From NCBI GenBank assembly GCA_964608495.1, contig CAZSOQ010000134.1:1-14068 (forward strand): 14,068 nt of DNA. The letters run 5' to 3'. Position numbers and translations under genes: made by a program. The notes beneath the pieces are model-generated. The model was not told the origin of the DNA and searched no databases. It saw only the letters and a program-made list of their open reading frames with translations. The DNA is from JAKORR01 sp964608495. Its GTDB lineage: Bacteria; Armatimonadota; Zipacnadia; Zipacnadales; FEN-943. This document shows positions 1-6,969 of this stretch, in pieces. Position 1 is the first letter of the stretch, and every line of letters begins with the position of its first letter.

Positions 1-2
1 TC

Positions 3-2390
3 ACGGCCGAGCTTGCCGACGACAGCCCGGCGCTGCGGGTTGAGGTGGCCGTGACGGCGCGGGAGCGAACGGGTCTGACGGCGCTGTGGGGCCCGGCCGT
101 CCACGCGGGCGACCGAGGCACGCGCACGGACAAGGGGATCGCGATCCTCCCGGGCCTGGAGTACCTGGACGGCGAGGAGCGCAGCTCGAGCACGCGCGAC
201 CTGGCCCCGCCGCTGAACAAGCGCTGGACGCCTCACAAGTTCAAGATCACCGTGCCCATGATGGTCGTCGAGACCCGCGACGGCGGCCCCGTGCTGGGCG
301 TGGCCTGGGACCCGGGGCAGAAGTGGGACGGGGAGCACGCCCAGCCCGGTGCCCGGTTCGCGTCGCCCGACTTCCTCATGCACCAGGATAACCACCTCAT
401 GCAGCTCATGCTGCCGTCGGTGCCGGACTTCGTGCCCGAGAGCGGCGAGCGGGCGGGCGAGCCGGCGGCGATCGAGCGCGGCAAGTCGTGGCGGCTCGTG
501 CAGCACATCGTGGCGGGCAAGCCCCAGCCGGACGTGACGGCCGCCTACGAGTGGTTCGAGAAGCTGGTGGGCTACCCCGAGGCGGAGGCCTGGCCTCGCA
601 GCTTCGAGGAGGAGATCGCCCTGTGCCGGCACGGGTTCATGGTGACCGTGTGGGACGAGGAGACGAAGAAGAGCCGGCACTGCGTGGGCTGGGGGCCGGG
701 GAACTCGCCAGGGATGGCCACCTTGCTGCTAGTGGACGGCCGCGCGGTGGCGAAGGGCGAGGAAGCCCGGCGCGTCCTGGAGCGCGTGAGGCTCATCGGC
801 GAACAGACCGTGCGCGAGGAGGGGGCCCCGGGCCTCGCGAGTCCGCGCAACTGCCACACGATGGCCTGGGAGTTCCCCTACCACGGCGCGGGGCTTGACA
901 ACGCCGCCGAACACCTGGTGGGCGCCCTGGCGGGCATGCGCGCGGCGGCCCACGGCGCTCTGGACAGCCAGGAGGACGACGGCGGTTGGGGCTACTACCC
1001 CGACGGCGATAGGCGCGAGCTGGGCGAAGCGGGCACGCGCGTGATGGGCATCGCCGGCCGCAACGCCTACCTGATGGCCAAATGGGTGGCGGTCAGCGGC
1101 GATCCGGCGGTCGAGGCGGGGCTGCGGAAGGCCCTGGCCCACATGGAGCGCTACCGCGTGCCGCGCGGGGCCCAGGGCTGGGAGTGCCCGATCCTCGAGC
1201 CCGATATCCTCGCCTCCGCCTACGCGGTCAGGGCCTACGTGTGGTCCTACATGGCCCTGGGAGAGGAGCAGTGGCTCGACCGGGCTCGGCTCTGGGCGCG
1301 GACCGGCGTGCCCTTCCAGTACACCTGGGACGACGGCGAGCACCCGGGCATGCGCTACGCCAGCATCCCGGTCTTCGGCAGCACCTTCTTCCGCCATTCC
1401 TGGATCGGCTTGCCCGTGCAGTGGTGTGGGTTGGTCTACGCCTACGCCCTGCAGGAGCTGAGGCGCTTCGACGACAACGATCTGTGGCGCAAGCAGGTGG
1501 AGGGCATCCTGGCCAGCGCCGTGCACCAGCAGTGGCCCATGGACAACCAGGAGTTGGCGGGCAGCTACCCCGACAGCTACGGCAACTGGTTCACGCGCCG
1601 CAACGGGGCCTATATCAACCCCGAGAACATCGCGCTGAACGCCCTCGCGCTGCGGGGCCTGGACCCGGGCCTGCGATCGCGGCGGGTCGAGCTGGCGGGC
1701 GGGCCGGTGCACGTGACGGTTCCGGCGGACTTCGAGGCCCGCGGCCAGGGCAGCAAGATCGAGGTGGACCTGAAGTACCTGCCCAACGAGGTTGTGTACC
1801 TGACGGTCGCGCCCGTGAGGCCGATGGGGGAGGGGCTGCGGACGGGCGGCGACGTCGCGGGGACGGCCTACGACGCGGGCGTGCGAGCGCTGGCCGTGGG
1901 GGTGAAGTGCGACGCCCAGGGCGCGGGTCGGGTGAGCCTGGAGGGGCTGGAGCGGTCCCTGCCGGAGCCGCCGGAGACGCGCGGCGCCTGGGGGTTCGAT
2001 GAGGGGACCGAGGGCTGGTCCGGGGCCAATGCCTGCAACGTGGTGGGCCGCGACGGGAGCTTGGTCATCAGCGTCACCGGCGAGGATCCCTACGCCGTCA
2101 GCGGGCCGGCTTCACTGCCGTCACGGCTCAGGAAGGTGCGCATGCGCGTGCGTCTGAGCGGCGGCGAGGGGGTCGCCCTCTTCTGGCGGTCCACCGTCTC
2201 GGCGGCCTGGAGCGCGGACAAGCATGTCACCGCGCCCGTGCGCGCTGACGGCCAGTGGCAGGAGATTGCGTTCGACCTGAGCGACCAGCCGCTCTGGGCC
2301 GGCAGCATCCTCCAGGTGCGCCTGGACGTGGAGCCGTCGAACGTGGCCCCCGGGACGATCCTGGCAGTGGACTGGATACGTCCGGAGTAG
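3..2390 (+). CDS. Large helical-toroid protein with C-terminal carbohydrate-binding-like domain (5' partial)
   Basis: The frame is open to the first base of the window, so the true start lies upstream; the GTG at 45 is only the first possible start inside the window. Three regions are visible. Roughly 3-540 looks like a beta-sandwich, with many short strands and Gly/Pro turns. Roughly 880-1670 is rich in Trp, Tyr and amphipathic helices separated by Gly-rich turns (for example GGWGYYPDG), as in alpha/alpha-toroid glycosidase or lyase folds. From about 1975 a jelly-roll-like module starts with WGFDEGTEGW, continues through GEDPYAVSGP and VALFWRST, and ends with VDWIRPE. That pattern is typical of glycan-binding modules at the ends of secreted bacterial proteins. 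The inference is a secreted or surface protein acting on polysaccharide. I cannot assign a glycoside hydrolase or lyase family, and the catalytic residues are not identified. The signal peptide, if any, is outside the window. Confidence 0.8.
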   Translation, partial: TAELADDSPALRVEVAVTARERTGLTALWGPAVHAGDRGTRTDKGIAILPGLEYLDGEERSSSTRDLAPPLNKRWTPHKFKITVPMMVVETRDGGPVLGVAWDPGQKWDGEHAQPGARFASPDFLMHQDNHLMQLMLPSVPDFVPESGERAGEPAAIERGKSWRLVQHIVAGKPQPDVTAAYEWFEKLVGYPEAEAWPRSFEEEIALCRHGFMVTVWDEETKKSRHCVGWGPGNSPGMATLLLVDGRAVAKGEEARRVLERVRLIGEQTVREEGAPGLASPRNCHTMAWEFPYHGAGLDNAAEHLVGALAGMRAAAHGALDSQEDDGGWGYYPDGDRRELGEAGTRVMGIAGRNAYLMAKWVAVSGDPAVEAGLRKALAHMERYRVPRGAQGWECPILEPDILASAYAVRAYVWSYMALGEEQWLDRARLWARTGVPFQYTWDDGEHPGMRYASIPVFGSTFFRHSWIGLPVQWCGLVYAYALQELRRFDDNDLWRKQVEGILASAVHQQWPMDNQELAGSYPDSYGNWFTRRNGAYINPENIALNALALRGLDPGLRSRRVELAGGPVHVTVPADFEARGQGSKIEVDLKYLPNEVVYLTVAPVRPMGEGLRTGGDVAGTAYDAGVRALAVGVKCDAQGAGRVSLEGLERSLPEPPETRGAWGFDEGTEGWSGANACNVVGRDGSLVISVTGEDPYAVSGPASLPSRLRKVRMRVRLSGGEGVALFWRSTVSAAWSADKHVTAPVRADGQWQEIAFDLSDQPLWAGSILQVRLDVEPSNVAPGTILAVDWIRPE

Positions 2391-2403
2391 AGGCGGGCAG
2401 ACC

Positions 2404-2421
2404 GCGGCCCACGGGGGCCGC
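2404..2421 (+). other. GC hairpin after the upstream gene
   Basis: A perfect 7-bp stem, GCGGCCC (2404-2410) against GGGCCGC (2415-2421), has a 4-base loop and begins 14 bases after the stop codon of the upstream gene. There is no following T-run, so it is not a standard intrinsic terminator. It could protect the mRNA 3' end or act with Rho. Confidence 0.35.
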
Positions 2422-2482
2422 CCCCGGAGCGCGGCGGGGTGCCCGGAGGGGCGATTCGTGCATCCGGGACTGGCCTGGGTGC

Positions 2483-2496
2483 TCTCGCGTGCGAGA
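2483..2496. promoter_or_regulatory. Inverted repeat upstream of the first promoter
   Basis: TCTCGC (2483-2488), GT, GCGAGA (2491-2496) is a perfect 6-base inverted repeat. It ends 6 bases before the -35 box of the first promoter (2503). Its position would suit an operator or activator site. It could also be the stem of a hairpin at the end of the upstream transcript, although no T-run follows. Confidence 0.3.
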
Positions 2497-2502
2497 AGGG
2501 CC

Positions 2503-2531
2503 TTGAAGGATTGGGGCGGGAGGAGTAGAAT
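2503..2531 (+). promoter_or_regulatory. Candidate sigma-70 promoter P1
   Basis: TTGAAG (2503-2508) is separated by exactly 17 bases from TAGAAT (2526-2531). The boxes match 4/6 and 5/6 of the sigma-70 consensus. In DNA this GC-rich, such a match with ideal spacing is unlikely to be frequent. Transcription would start near 2538 and run into the small membrane protein gene at 2708. Confidence 0.5.
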
Positions 2532-2556
2532 GCGATTGATGGTCTCCCGCTAGGCC

Positions 2557-2585
2557 TTGCAAAGCGAGAGGGTTCTGGTTAGAAT
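2557..2585 (+). promoter_or_regulatory. Candidate sigma-70 promoter P2
   Basis: TTGCAA (2557-2562) is separated by exactly 17 bases from TAGAAT (2580-2585). It lies exactly 54 bases downstream of P1, has the identical -10 box, and shares GGCCTTG around the -35 box. Transcription would start near 2592, giving a leader of about 115 bases before the GTG at 2708. Confidence 0.6.
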
Positions 2586-2621
2586 CGGCGAAGTGGTTAG
2601 TGCAGGCAGTTGCGGGTAGCG

Positions 2622-2642
2622 TTGCGCAGGTCGACTGTGCAA
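2622..2642 (+). other. Leader hairpin
   Basis: TTGCGCA (2622-2628) can pair with TGTGCAA (2636-2642) as a 7-bp RNA stem containing one G-U pair, with a 7-base loop that includes GTCGAC. It lies in the leader of the small membrane protein transcript. It has no recognisable riboswitch class. Confidence 0.3.
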
Positions 2643-2707
2643 AGAAAGGGCAGGGAGGCGGACGCCCCCCCAAGCCCGCAAACTCAAAGATGAAGGGAGG
2701 GAACAGC

Positions 2708-3016
2708 GTGCAGAAGCAGGCCTCGCCAGCGGCGATCGTGATAGCGATCGTCGTGCTCATCGTGGTGTTGTTCGTGATCTACAAGCTCACCCTGGGCAAG
2801 AAGCCGGCAGCACCTGAGGGACCCGTAGGCATGCCGCCCGAAATGAGCGGCGGGATGATGCCGCCCGGCGGCGGTCCCGGTGCACCAGCGGAGCCAGGTG
2901 CTGTGCCGGCAGAGCCGAGCGCTGCGCCAGCGGAGCCCGGTGCTGCGCCGGCTGAGCCGGCCGCCCCTGTGGCACCGCCAGAAGAGCCCGCGCCGGCCGC
3001 TCCCGGTGGCCAGTAA
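2708..3016 (+). CDS. Small single-pass membrane protein with Pro/Ala/Glu-rich tail
   Basis: This is a 102-residue protein if it starts at GTG 2708, where AAGGGAGGG (2693-2701) sits six bases upstream. An in-frame ATG at 2690 would add six residues but has only a weak ribosome site. Residues 1-7 are short and polar. Residues 8-25 form one strongly hydrophobic transmembrane segment of Ile, Val and Leu, followed by basic residues (YKLTLGKK), suggesting a cytoplasmic N- or C-side anchor. The rest is low complexity: a Met/Pro/Gly-rich part (MPPEMSGGMMPPGGG), then tandem seven-residue repeats of the type GAAPAEP. No catalytic motif is seen and I do not recognise a named family. The gene has its own tandem promoters and a strong terminator, so it looks like an independently and perhaps highly expressed transcript. 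A role in the cell envelope is only inferred from the anchor. Confidence 0.75.
   Translation: MQKQASPAAIVIAIVVLIVVLFVIYKLTLGKKPAAPEGPVGMPPEMSGGMMPPGGGPGAPAEPGAVPAEPSAAPAEPGAAPAEPAAPVAPPEEPAPAAPGGQ
2879..2959 (+). repeat. 21-base coding tandem repeat
   Basis: One 18-base unit (2879-2896) is followed by three 21-base units (2897-2917, 2918-2938, 2939-2959). They encode GAPAEP, GAVPAEP, SAAPAEP and GAAPAEP. The units differ at several third positions, so this is an aged repeat, and its copy number may vary between strains. Confidence 0.8.
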
Positions 3017-3041
3017 GCGGAGTGTCGAGACATTAGCTCTG

Positions 3042-3075
3042 GGGTCGGGACCTCGTGTCCCGGCCCGCTTTTTTT
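3042..3075 (+). terminator. Intrinsic terminator of the small membrane protein gene
   Basis: GGGTCGGGAC (3042-3051) pairs with GTCCCGGCCC (3057-3066) in a 10-bp stem containing one G-U pair and closing a 5-base loop. GC and seven T residues follow (3069-3075). It lies 25 bases after the stop codon at 3014-3016. It is the clearest Rho-independent terminator in the window. Confidence 0.92.
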
Positions 3076-3216
3076 CGGGGGGCTTCTCCCTGGGGCGGGC
3101 GGCTCGACGGGCGCTGACCCGGAACCATCCCTCTGGTCCCACGGAGGAGACGCGCCGCCCAGGCGGAAGTGGGCCGTGAGGCGGACCAGTTCCCGCCCAA
3201 CGGGAGGAAGCTGCCC

Positions 3217-4239
3217 ATGCTTACGATCGGTCTTGCGGGCGCCGGCGGCATAGCGCGGCCCCATCTGCGAGCCTATGTCGAAAGCGAAGTCGTAACCGCG
3301 GTGGCGATAGCGGACCCCTCGGAGCAGGCGCGGGCCGCGATCCAGAGCGAGTTCGGGATCATCAAGGCCGCCCACGAGCGCTTCGAGGCCCTGCTGGAGG
3401 ACCCCGAGATCCCGATCCTCGACCTGTGCACCCCTCACTATCTGCACAAGCCCCAGGCGATCGCCGCGCTGGAGGCGGGCAAGGACGTCATCCTCGAGAA
3501 GCCCATGGCGATGAGCGTGGCCGAGTGCGACGAGATGCTAGCGGTGGCCGAGCGCACCGGCCGGCGCCTCTTCGTGTCTATGAACCAGCGCATGTTCCCT
3601 GCCCATATCGAGGCCAAGAAGCTGCTCGAGGCCGAGGAGATCGGGCGCGTGTTCCTAGGCGTCATCAACGTCTTCGGGAACGAGATGTACCGGATGCTGG
3701 ACCCGGAGTCCTGGAAGGGCGACTGGGAGAGGGCCGGCGGAGGCGCGCTCTTCGACACGGGGTACCACGCCGTGTACATGATGCAGCACTTTCTGGGCAC
3801 GGCCCTTACGGTCACGGCCGCGACCAAGCGCCTGCTGAGCGATATCGAGACGAAGGCCGACGACACCAGCGTGGTGGCCCTGGACCTGCCCGACACCACG
3901 CTGGGGGCGATAACAGTGACCTACGGGGCCACGGGCGACCGCTGGACCGAGGAGCGCAGGATCGTGGGCACCAACGGGTCGCTGCTGATCCGCGACGACC
4001 CCGAGGACGGAATGCCCCTGCTGCTCCTGCGGCGGGATGAGATCATGCCCGTCCCCATGGCCACGCCGATGCACGTGAACCCCTACGCCATCGCGCGGAC
4101 GCTCGATCACTTCCTGGACTGCATCCTGCACGACCGGCCGGAGCAGATCACAGCCGCGGAGGCCAGGGCCGCCGTCGGGACCTGCCAGGCGGCCTACGCC
4201 AGCGAGCGCGAGGGCAGGCGCGTCCCGGTGGAGCTCTAG
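3217..4239 (+). CDS. Gfo/Idh/MocA-family NAD(P)-dependent oxidoreductase
   Basis: This is a 340-residue protein, the usual length for the family. I chose ATG 3217 because GGGAGGA (3202-3208) lies eight bases upstream and because the Rossmann strand then begins at residue 3. A GTG at 3169 would add 16 unlikely residues. The N-terminal nucleotide-binding fold has GLAGAGGIARPH (5-16), the acidic residue after strand two (D33), TPHYLH (72-77) and the family signature EKP (94-96), whose lysine is catalytic in characterised members. The C-terminal alpha/beta domain carries GGGALFDTGYH, with D180 and H184 at the usual catalytic positions. Such enzymes oxidise or reduce sugars, inositols and related polyols in the cytoplasm; the substrate cannot be read from sequence. 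The terminator upstream separates it from the previous gene. An unrecognised gene follows after 130 bases. Confidence 0.93.
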   Translation: MLTIGLAGAGGIARPHLRAYVESEVVTAVAIADPSEQARAAIQSEFGIIKAAHERFEALLEDPEIPILDLCTPHYLHKPQAIAALEAGKDVILEKPMAMSVAECDEMLAVAERTGRRLFVSMNQRMFPAHIEAKKLLEAEEIGRVFLGVINVFGNEMYRMLDPESWKGDWERAGGGALFDTGYHAVYMMQHFLGTALTVTAATKRLLSDIETKADDTSVVALDLPDTTLGAITVTYGATGDRWTEERRIVGTNGSLLIRDDPEDGMPLLLLRRDEIMPVPMATPMHVNPYAIARTLDHFLDCILHDRPEQITAAEARAAVGTCQAAYASEREGRRVPVEL

Positions 4240-4369
4240 CGCCGGCAAGAGGCAGCTTGCGCGCGAGGCGCGGGAGGGACGGCCGCCCGCGCGGCTGGGA
4301 CGCGCGGCTTGGGCGGGTCGGGCGCGCAACGAGGATGAGGCGCCTCGGCGATGAGGGAGCCGGTGAGCG

Positions 4370-5773
4370 ATGTTGGGCTCAGGAATCGGCGGATACCTGG
4401 TGGGTCTTCTGGCCGCGATGGCCCAGCCCATGCTCTCCAACGATGTGCTGGGGCGGCTCGTGGTCATGCAGGACCGGGTCTTCGAAGGCGTGATGGTGCG
4501 CCAGTTGGCGCCCGTCGGCCTGGCCGTGGGCGTCGGGGGCGTGGACGAATCCGCCCGTAGGTCCATGATTCTGCTGCTGGACGCGCCCCCGGGCTGGCCG
4601 CCGTCGCTGCCCCAGGCCGCCACGCCCTACTTCGCCCTGAGCCCCGACGGCCGCCAGGTGGCCTACTGGCGCCACTGCCCCGTCGAGGGCGCCGAGCAGA
4701 TGGGCGAGCTGGTCGCCTTGGACCTGTGGAGTGGCGACATCGCGTCCCTGTCGCCGCCACAGGTGCTCGGGGATGGCGGCGGCCTGTGCTGGCCCCTGCC
4801 CAGCAACCTGGTCTTCTCGGCCGCCCGACCGCTGCCCAGCGGCAATTGGGGCCTCGTCTGGCGCCTCGATGTGGGGTCGGGCCAGAGCTTCTGCCTGCTC
4901 GAAAGGCCCCCGGGGACGGCCGCGGGCAGGCTGTACCCGAGCGCGGCACCCCACGAGGTGCTGTACGCCGACGCCCTCGGCGCCGTCGTCCTGCCCGTAA
5001 CGGGCGCGGAGTCCAGCGCCACGGACCTGGGACCGGTGCTCTGGCGGCACCCCGGCGGCGAGAGCTGGCTCAGCCTGTCGCCAAGGGTCGAGCTGCACAC
5101 GACGGCCGGGGTCGCCGCGTCGCTGGACCTGCGAGGCAACGCCGCGGCCTGGGCTCCCGGAGGGGCGGCGGCCATGATCGCGGCCGGAGGCAAGCTGCAC
5201 GTGGCCCCGGCCGATCTGAGCTTCTCCCGGGAGCTGACCGGCTGGGCGGGCCGACCGGAGGAGTTCACGCACCTGCTTTGGCGCGGCACGGTGGCCGAGG
5301 CCGCGGCCGCCACTCTCGCGCCTCGCCCGGCCCTGCACCTCTTCGCGCTGGGCACCGAGCACGTCACGGCCAGCATCTTCTTCCCGGCCCAGGGCATGCC
5401 GGAGCTGGGGGCGAGGGTGTGGATCGCCCGGGACTTCGAGGTGACCGCCACGGGTGCGCCCATCAAGCCTCTATGGCCCACCCTCAAGGCGTGCTTCTCC
5501 GTCGTCCGCGCGCAGCCGATGGGCGCGGGCGTGCTCGTGGAGGCCCAGAACTCGGGCACTCAGGCGGGCGTGCTCGAGCGCGTGGTTCCGCCGAACTGCG
5601 CCCGCTCAAGCGAGAGCGAGATCGCGACGATGGTGGGGGGCAAGCGGGTGGTGTGGGTCGAGCGGTGGGAGCTGGCTGGCCGCGGGGACGTGCGGGGGTG
5701 GATAGACGGCGTGCCCGCCCTGGGAATAGTCAGGGCTTTGCGCGTGGAACGGCGGCGTCTGGACGCGCCTTAG
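4370..5773 (+). CDS. Uncharacterised protein with beta-propeller-like repeats
   Basis: This is a 467-residue protein starting at ATG 4370. In-frame stops at 4352 and 4364 exclude any longer form, and GAGGGAG (4353-4359) lies ten bases upstream. I do not recognise the family. Residues 87-128 look like one TolB/PD40-type propeller blade, with YFALSPDGRQVAYWR followed by GELVALDLWSGD. A second, weaker blade-like unit with GLVWRLDVGSG lies near residues 140-178. The remainder is rich in beta-strand-like segments with Trp, Gly and Pro. The N-terminus (residues 3-18) is mildly hydrophobic but lacks a basic start, so secretion is uncertain. No catalytic motif is visible. It follows the oxidoreductase gene on the same strand after 130 bases without an obvious promoter, so co-transcription is possible. 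It is convergent with the next gene. Confidence 0.72.
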   Translation: MLGSGIGGYLVGLLAAMAQPMLSNDVLGRLVVMQDRVFEGVMVRQLAPVGLAVGVGGVDESARRSMILLLDAPPGWPPSLPQAATPYFALSPDGRQVAYWRHCPVEGAEQMGELVALDLWSGDIASLSPPQVLGDGGGLCWPLPSNLVFSAARPLPSGNWGLVWRLDVGSGQSFCLLERPPGTAAGRLYPSAAPHEVLYADALGAVVLPVTGAESSATDLGPVLWRHPGGESWLSLSPRVELHTTAGVAASLDLRGNAAAWAPGGAAAMIAAGGKLHVAPADLSFSRELTGWAGRPEEFTHLLWRGTVAEAAAATLAPRPALHLFALGTEHVTASIFFPAQGMPELGARVWIARDFEVTATGAPIKPLWPTLKACFSVVRAQPMGAGVLVEAQNSGTQAGVLERVVPPNCARSSESEIATMVGGKRVVWVERWELAGRGDVRGWIDGVPALGIVRALRVERRRLDAP

Positions 5774-5859
5774 CCCGCCAGGCGACGCGTGAGCGATCAA
5801 AGCGTGCCCGCAAGGGCCTTGGTGGCCAGCCAGCTGGTACTCCGGCTCCTGCGACTCCA

Positions 5860-5871
5860 GAGGGGCCCCTC
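5860..5871. other. 12-base palindrome between convergent genes
   Basis: GAGGGGCCCCTC is a perfect palindrome in the 128-base gap between the propeller-like gene and the minus-strand DUF4139-like gene. No T-run follows on either strand. A weak role in ending transcription from both sides is possible but unproven. Confidence 0.25.
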
Positions 5872-5901
5872 AGCGACGAAGCTCGGCGACGCGCCACACC
5901 C

Positions 5902-6969
5902 TCACTTCGGGACCCTCGTGCCGCTGTGCTTGATCACCAGGTACTGGTGCACAGCCCGCTCGCCCGGTGCCAGCATCAGCCGCAGCACGGCCCGGTCGGT
6001 CCAGGAGGTGTCCGGCGCCGGCTGGAGCTTGATCTCCCAGGTCGAGGGCAGGTCCTCGACGATCTCGAGGGGCACCTCGTGGTCGGTGGGGTTGAGGGCC
6101 TCCACCAGGATCTCCTCGACGGTATCGTGCCCCTGGACGCGGCCGAAGCGGTCGAAGTCCAGGTTCTCGCGCCGCTCGTCCATGAGGCCGCGACGCACGA
6201 CGGCCTGCGCCGAGCGCCCGAGCTCGAGCTCGGCGCCGCGTTCGGGGCTGAGCGTCAGGGGAGCCGTGACCGGCCGGGCGTCCCCCTGTGCCACCAGCAC
6301 CTGGCTCACCTTCCACTGACCCAGGGTGGCGGCCGCCTGGCCCGGGTCCAGCAGCAGGATGCGCCGCACCTGCCCCCAGGCGGCCTGGTACCTCTGCACC
6401 TCGCGCGCTCCCACCTCGTACCGCCGCCCCACGGGCAGCGTCAGGCGCCTGTCGCCCTCGATCTCGATCGGCCCCAGGGAGACCGGCTCCTCGTCGGCGG
6501 GCACGGCCTCGAGCACGACATCGTCCAGGGCCAGCCGCGCGCTGCCCTTCAGCTCGAGGGTCAGGAAGGGCTGCCAGAGAAGTCCGTCCGGGGTCAGGCT
6601 CCCCTCGGCCTGGACAGACCAGGCGAAGTCGGCCAGCGGCGTGGTGACCGAGAAAGCGCCGGCGCAGTCCCTGGGCACCGACAGGCTCCACCGCACGCGG
6701 GTGGGGTCGAGCACCGCGCCACCGACCTGCGCGGCGTCCTCGGGCGAGACGCTCAGCCGCGCCTCCTCGCGCTTCAGGCCCGGCAGGTCGGGGCGCCAGG
6801 AGATCTCCCGCGCGCCCGCCTCCAGGCGCACATCGTAGCGGAAGACGACCAGGGCCCCGCCGCCGTCGCGCAGGAGGAGGACGGTGCGTTGCGGGGAGGA
6901 CTCCAGCTCGGCCAGGGGCTGGGCGATCAGGGTCGCGAGAAGGCTAGCGCAGAGCAGCAAGGCTCTCAC
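5902..6969 (-). CDS. Secreted DUF4139-like protein
   Basis: This is a 355-residue protein from GTG 6969. The N-terminus is a signal peptide: R2, a hydrophobic run LLLCASLLATLIA, and a probable cleavage after QPLA. A strong GGAGGTGA (6973-6966) overlaps that GTG and sits five bases before an in-frame TTG at 6960, so the true start may be the TTG, three codons later. Strand-rich segments follow, for example YDVRLEAGAREISW. The C-terminal part has VEALNPTDHEVPLEIVEDLP and ends with an LAPGER and a YLVIKH strand. This resembles the end of DUF4139 (MuiA-like) proteins, where mixed-strand domains close with a conserved Pro-Gly-Glu turn. The molecular function of that family is not established. The start lies inside the last 26 bases of the upstream hydrolase gene, so translation is probably coupled and the two proteins probably work together outside the cytoplasm. 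Confidence 0.72.
   Translation of the reverse strand: MRALLLCASLLATLIAQPLAELESSPQRTVLLLRDGGGALVVFRYDVRLEAGAREISWRPDLPGLKREEARLSVSPEDAAQVGGAVLDPTRVRWSLSVPRDCAGAFSVTTPLADFAWSVQAEGSLTPDGLLWQPFLTLELKGSARLALDDVVLEAVPADEEPVSLGPIEIEGDRRLTLPVGRRYEVGAREVQRYQAAWGQVRRILLLDPGQAAATLGQWKVSQVLVAQGDARPVTAPLTLSPERGAELELGRSAQAVVRRGLMDERRENLDFDRFGRVQGHDTVEEILVEALNPTDHEVPLEIVEDLPSTWEIKLQPAPDTSWTDRAVLRLMLAPGERAVHQYLVIKHSGTRVPK

Larger units (their letters stand above)
2391..2707. other. Gene-free regulatory stretch
   Basis: No convincing gene is seen here. Reading left to right it holds a GC hairpin just after the upstream stop codon (2404-2421), a 6-base inverted repeat (2483-2496), two tandem promoter-like signals (2503-2531 and 2557-2585), and a leader hairpin (2622-2642). 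The Shine-Dalgarno of the next gene is at 2693-2701. A seven-codon reading frame (ATG at 2530, stop at 2551-2553) follows a strong GGGAGGAG at 2518-2525. It is too short to call a gene, and its ATG overlaps the first -10 box. Confidence 0.7.

Noticed and set aside
2530..2553. Seven-codon reading frame with a strong ribosome site
   Set aside because: Too short to support as a gene, and its ATG overlaps the -10 box of the first promoter. Noted only as part of the regulatory stretch.
2227..3447. Minus-strand frames over the small membrane protein region
   Set aside because: They are antisense to the repeat-coding gene, its terminator and the oxidoreductase start, with no motifs and no ribosome sites.
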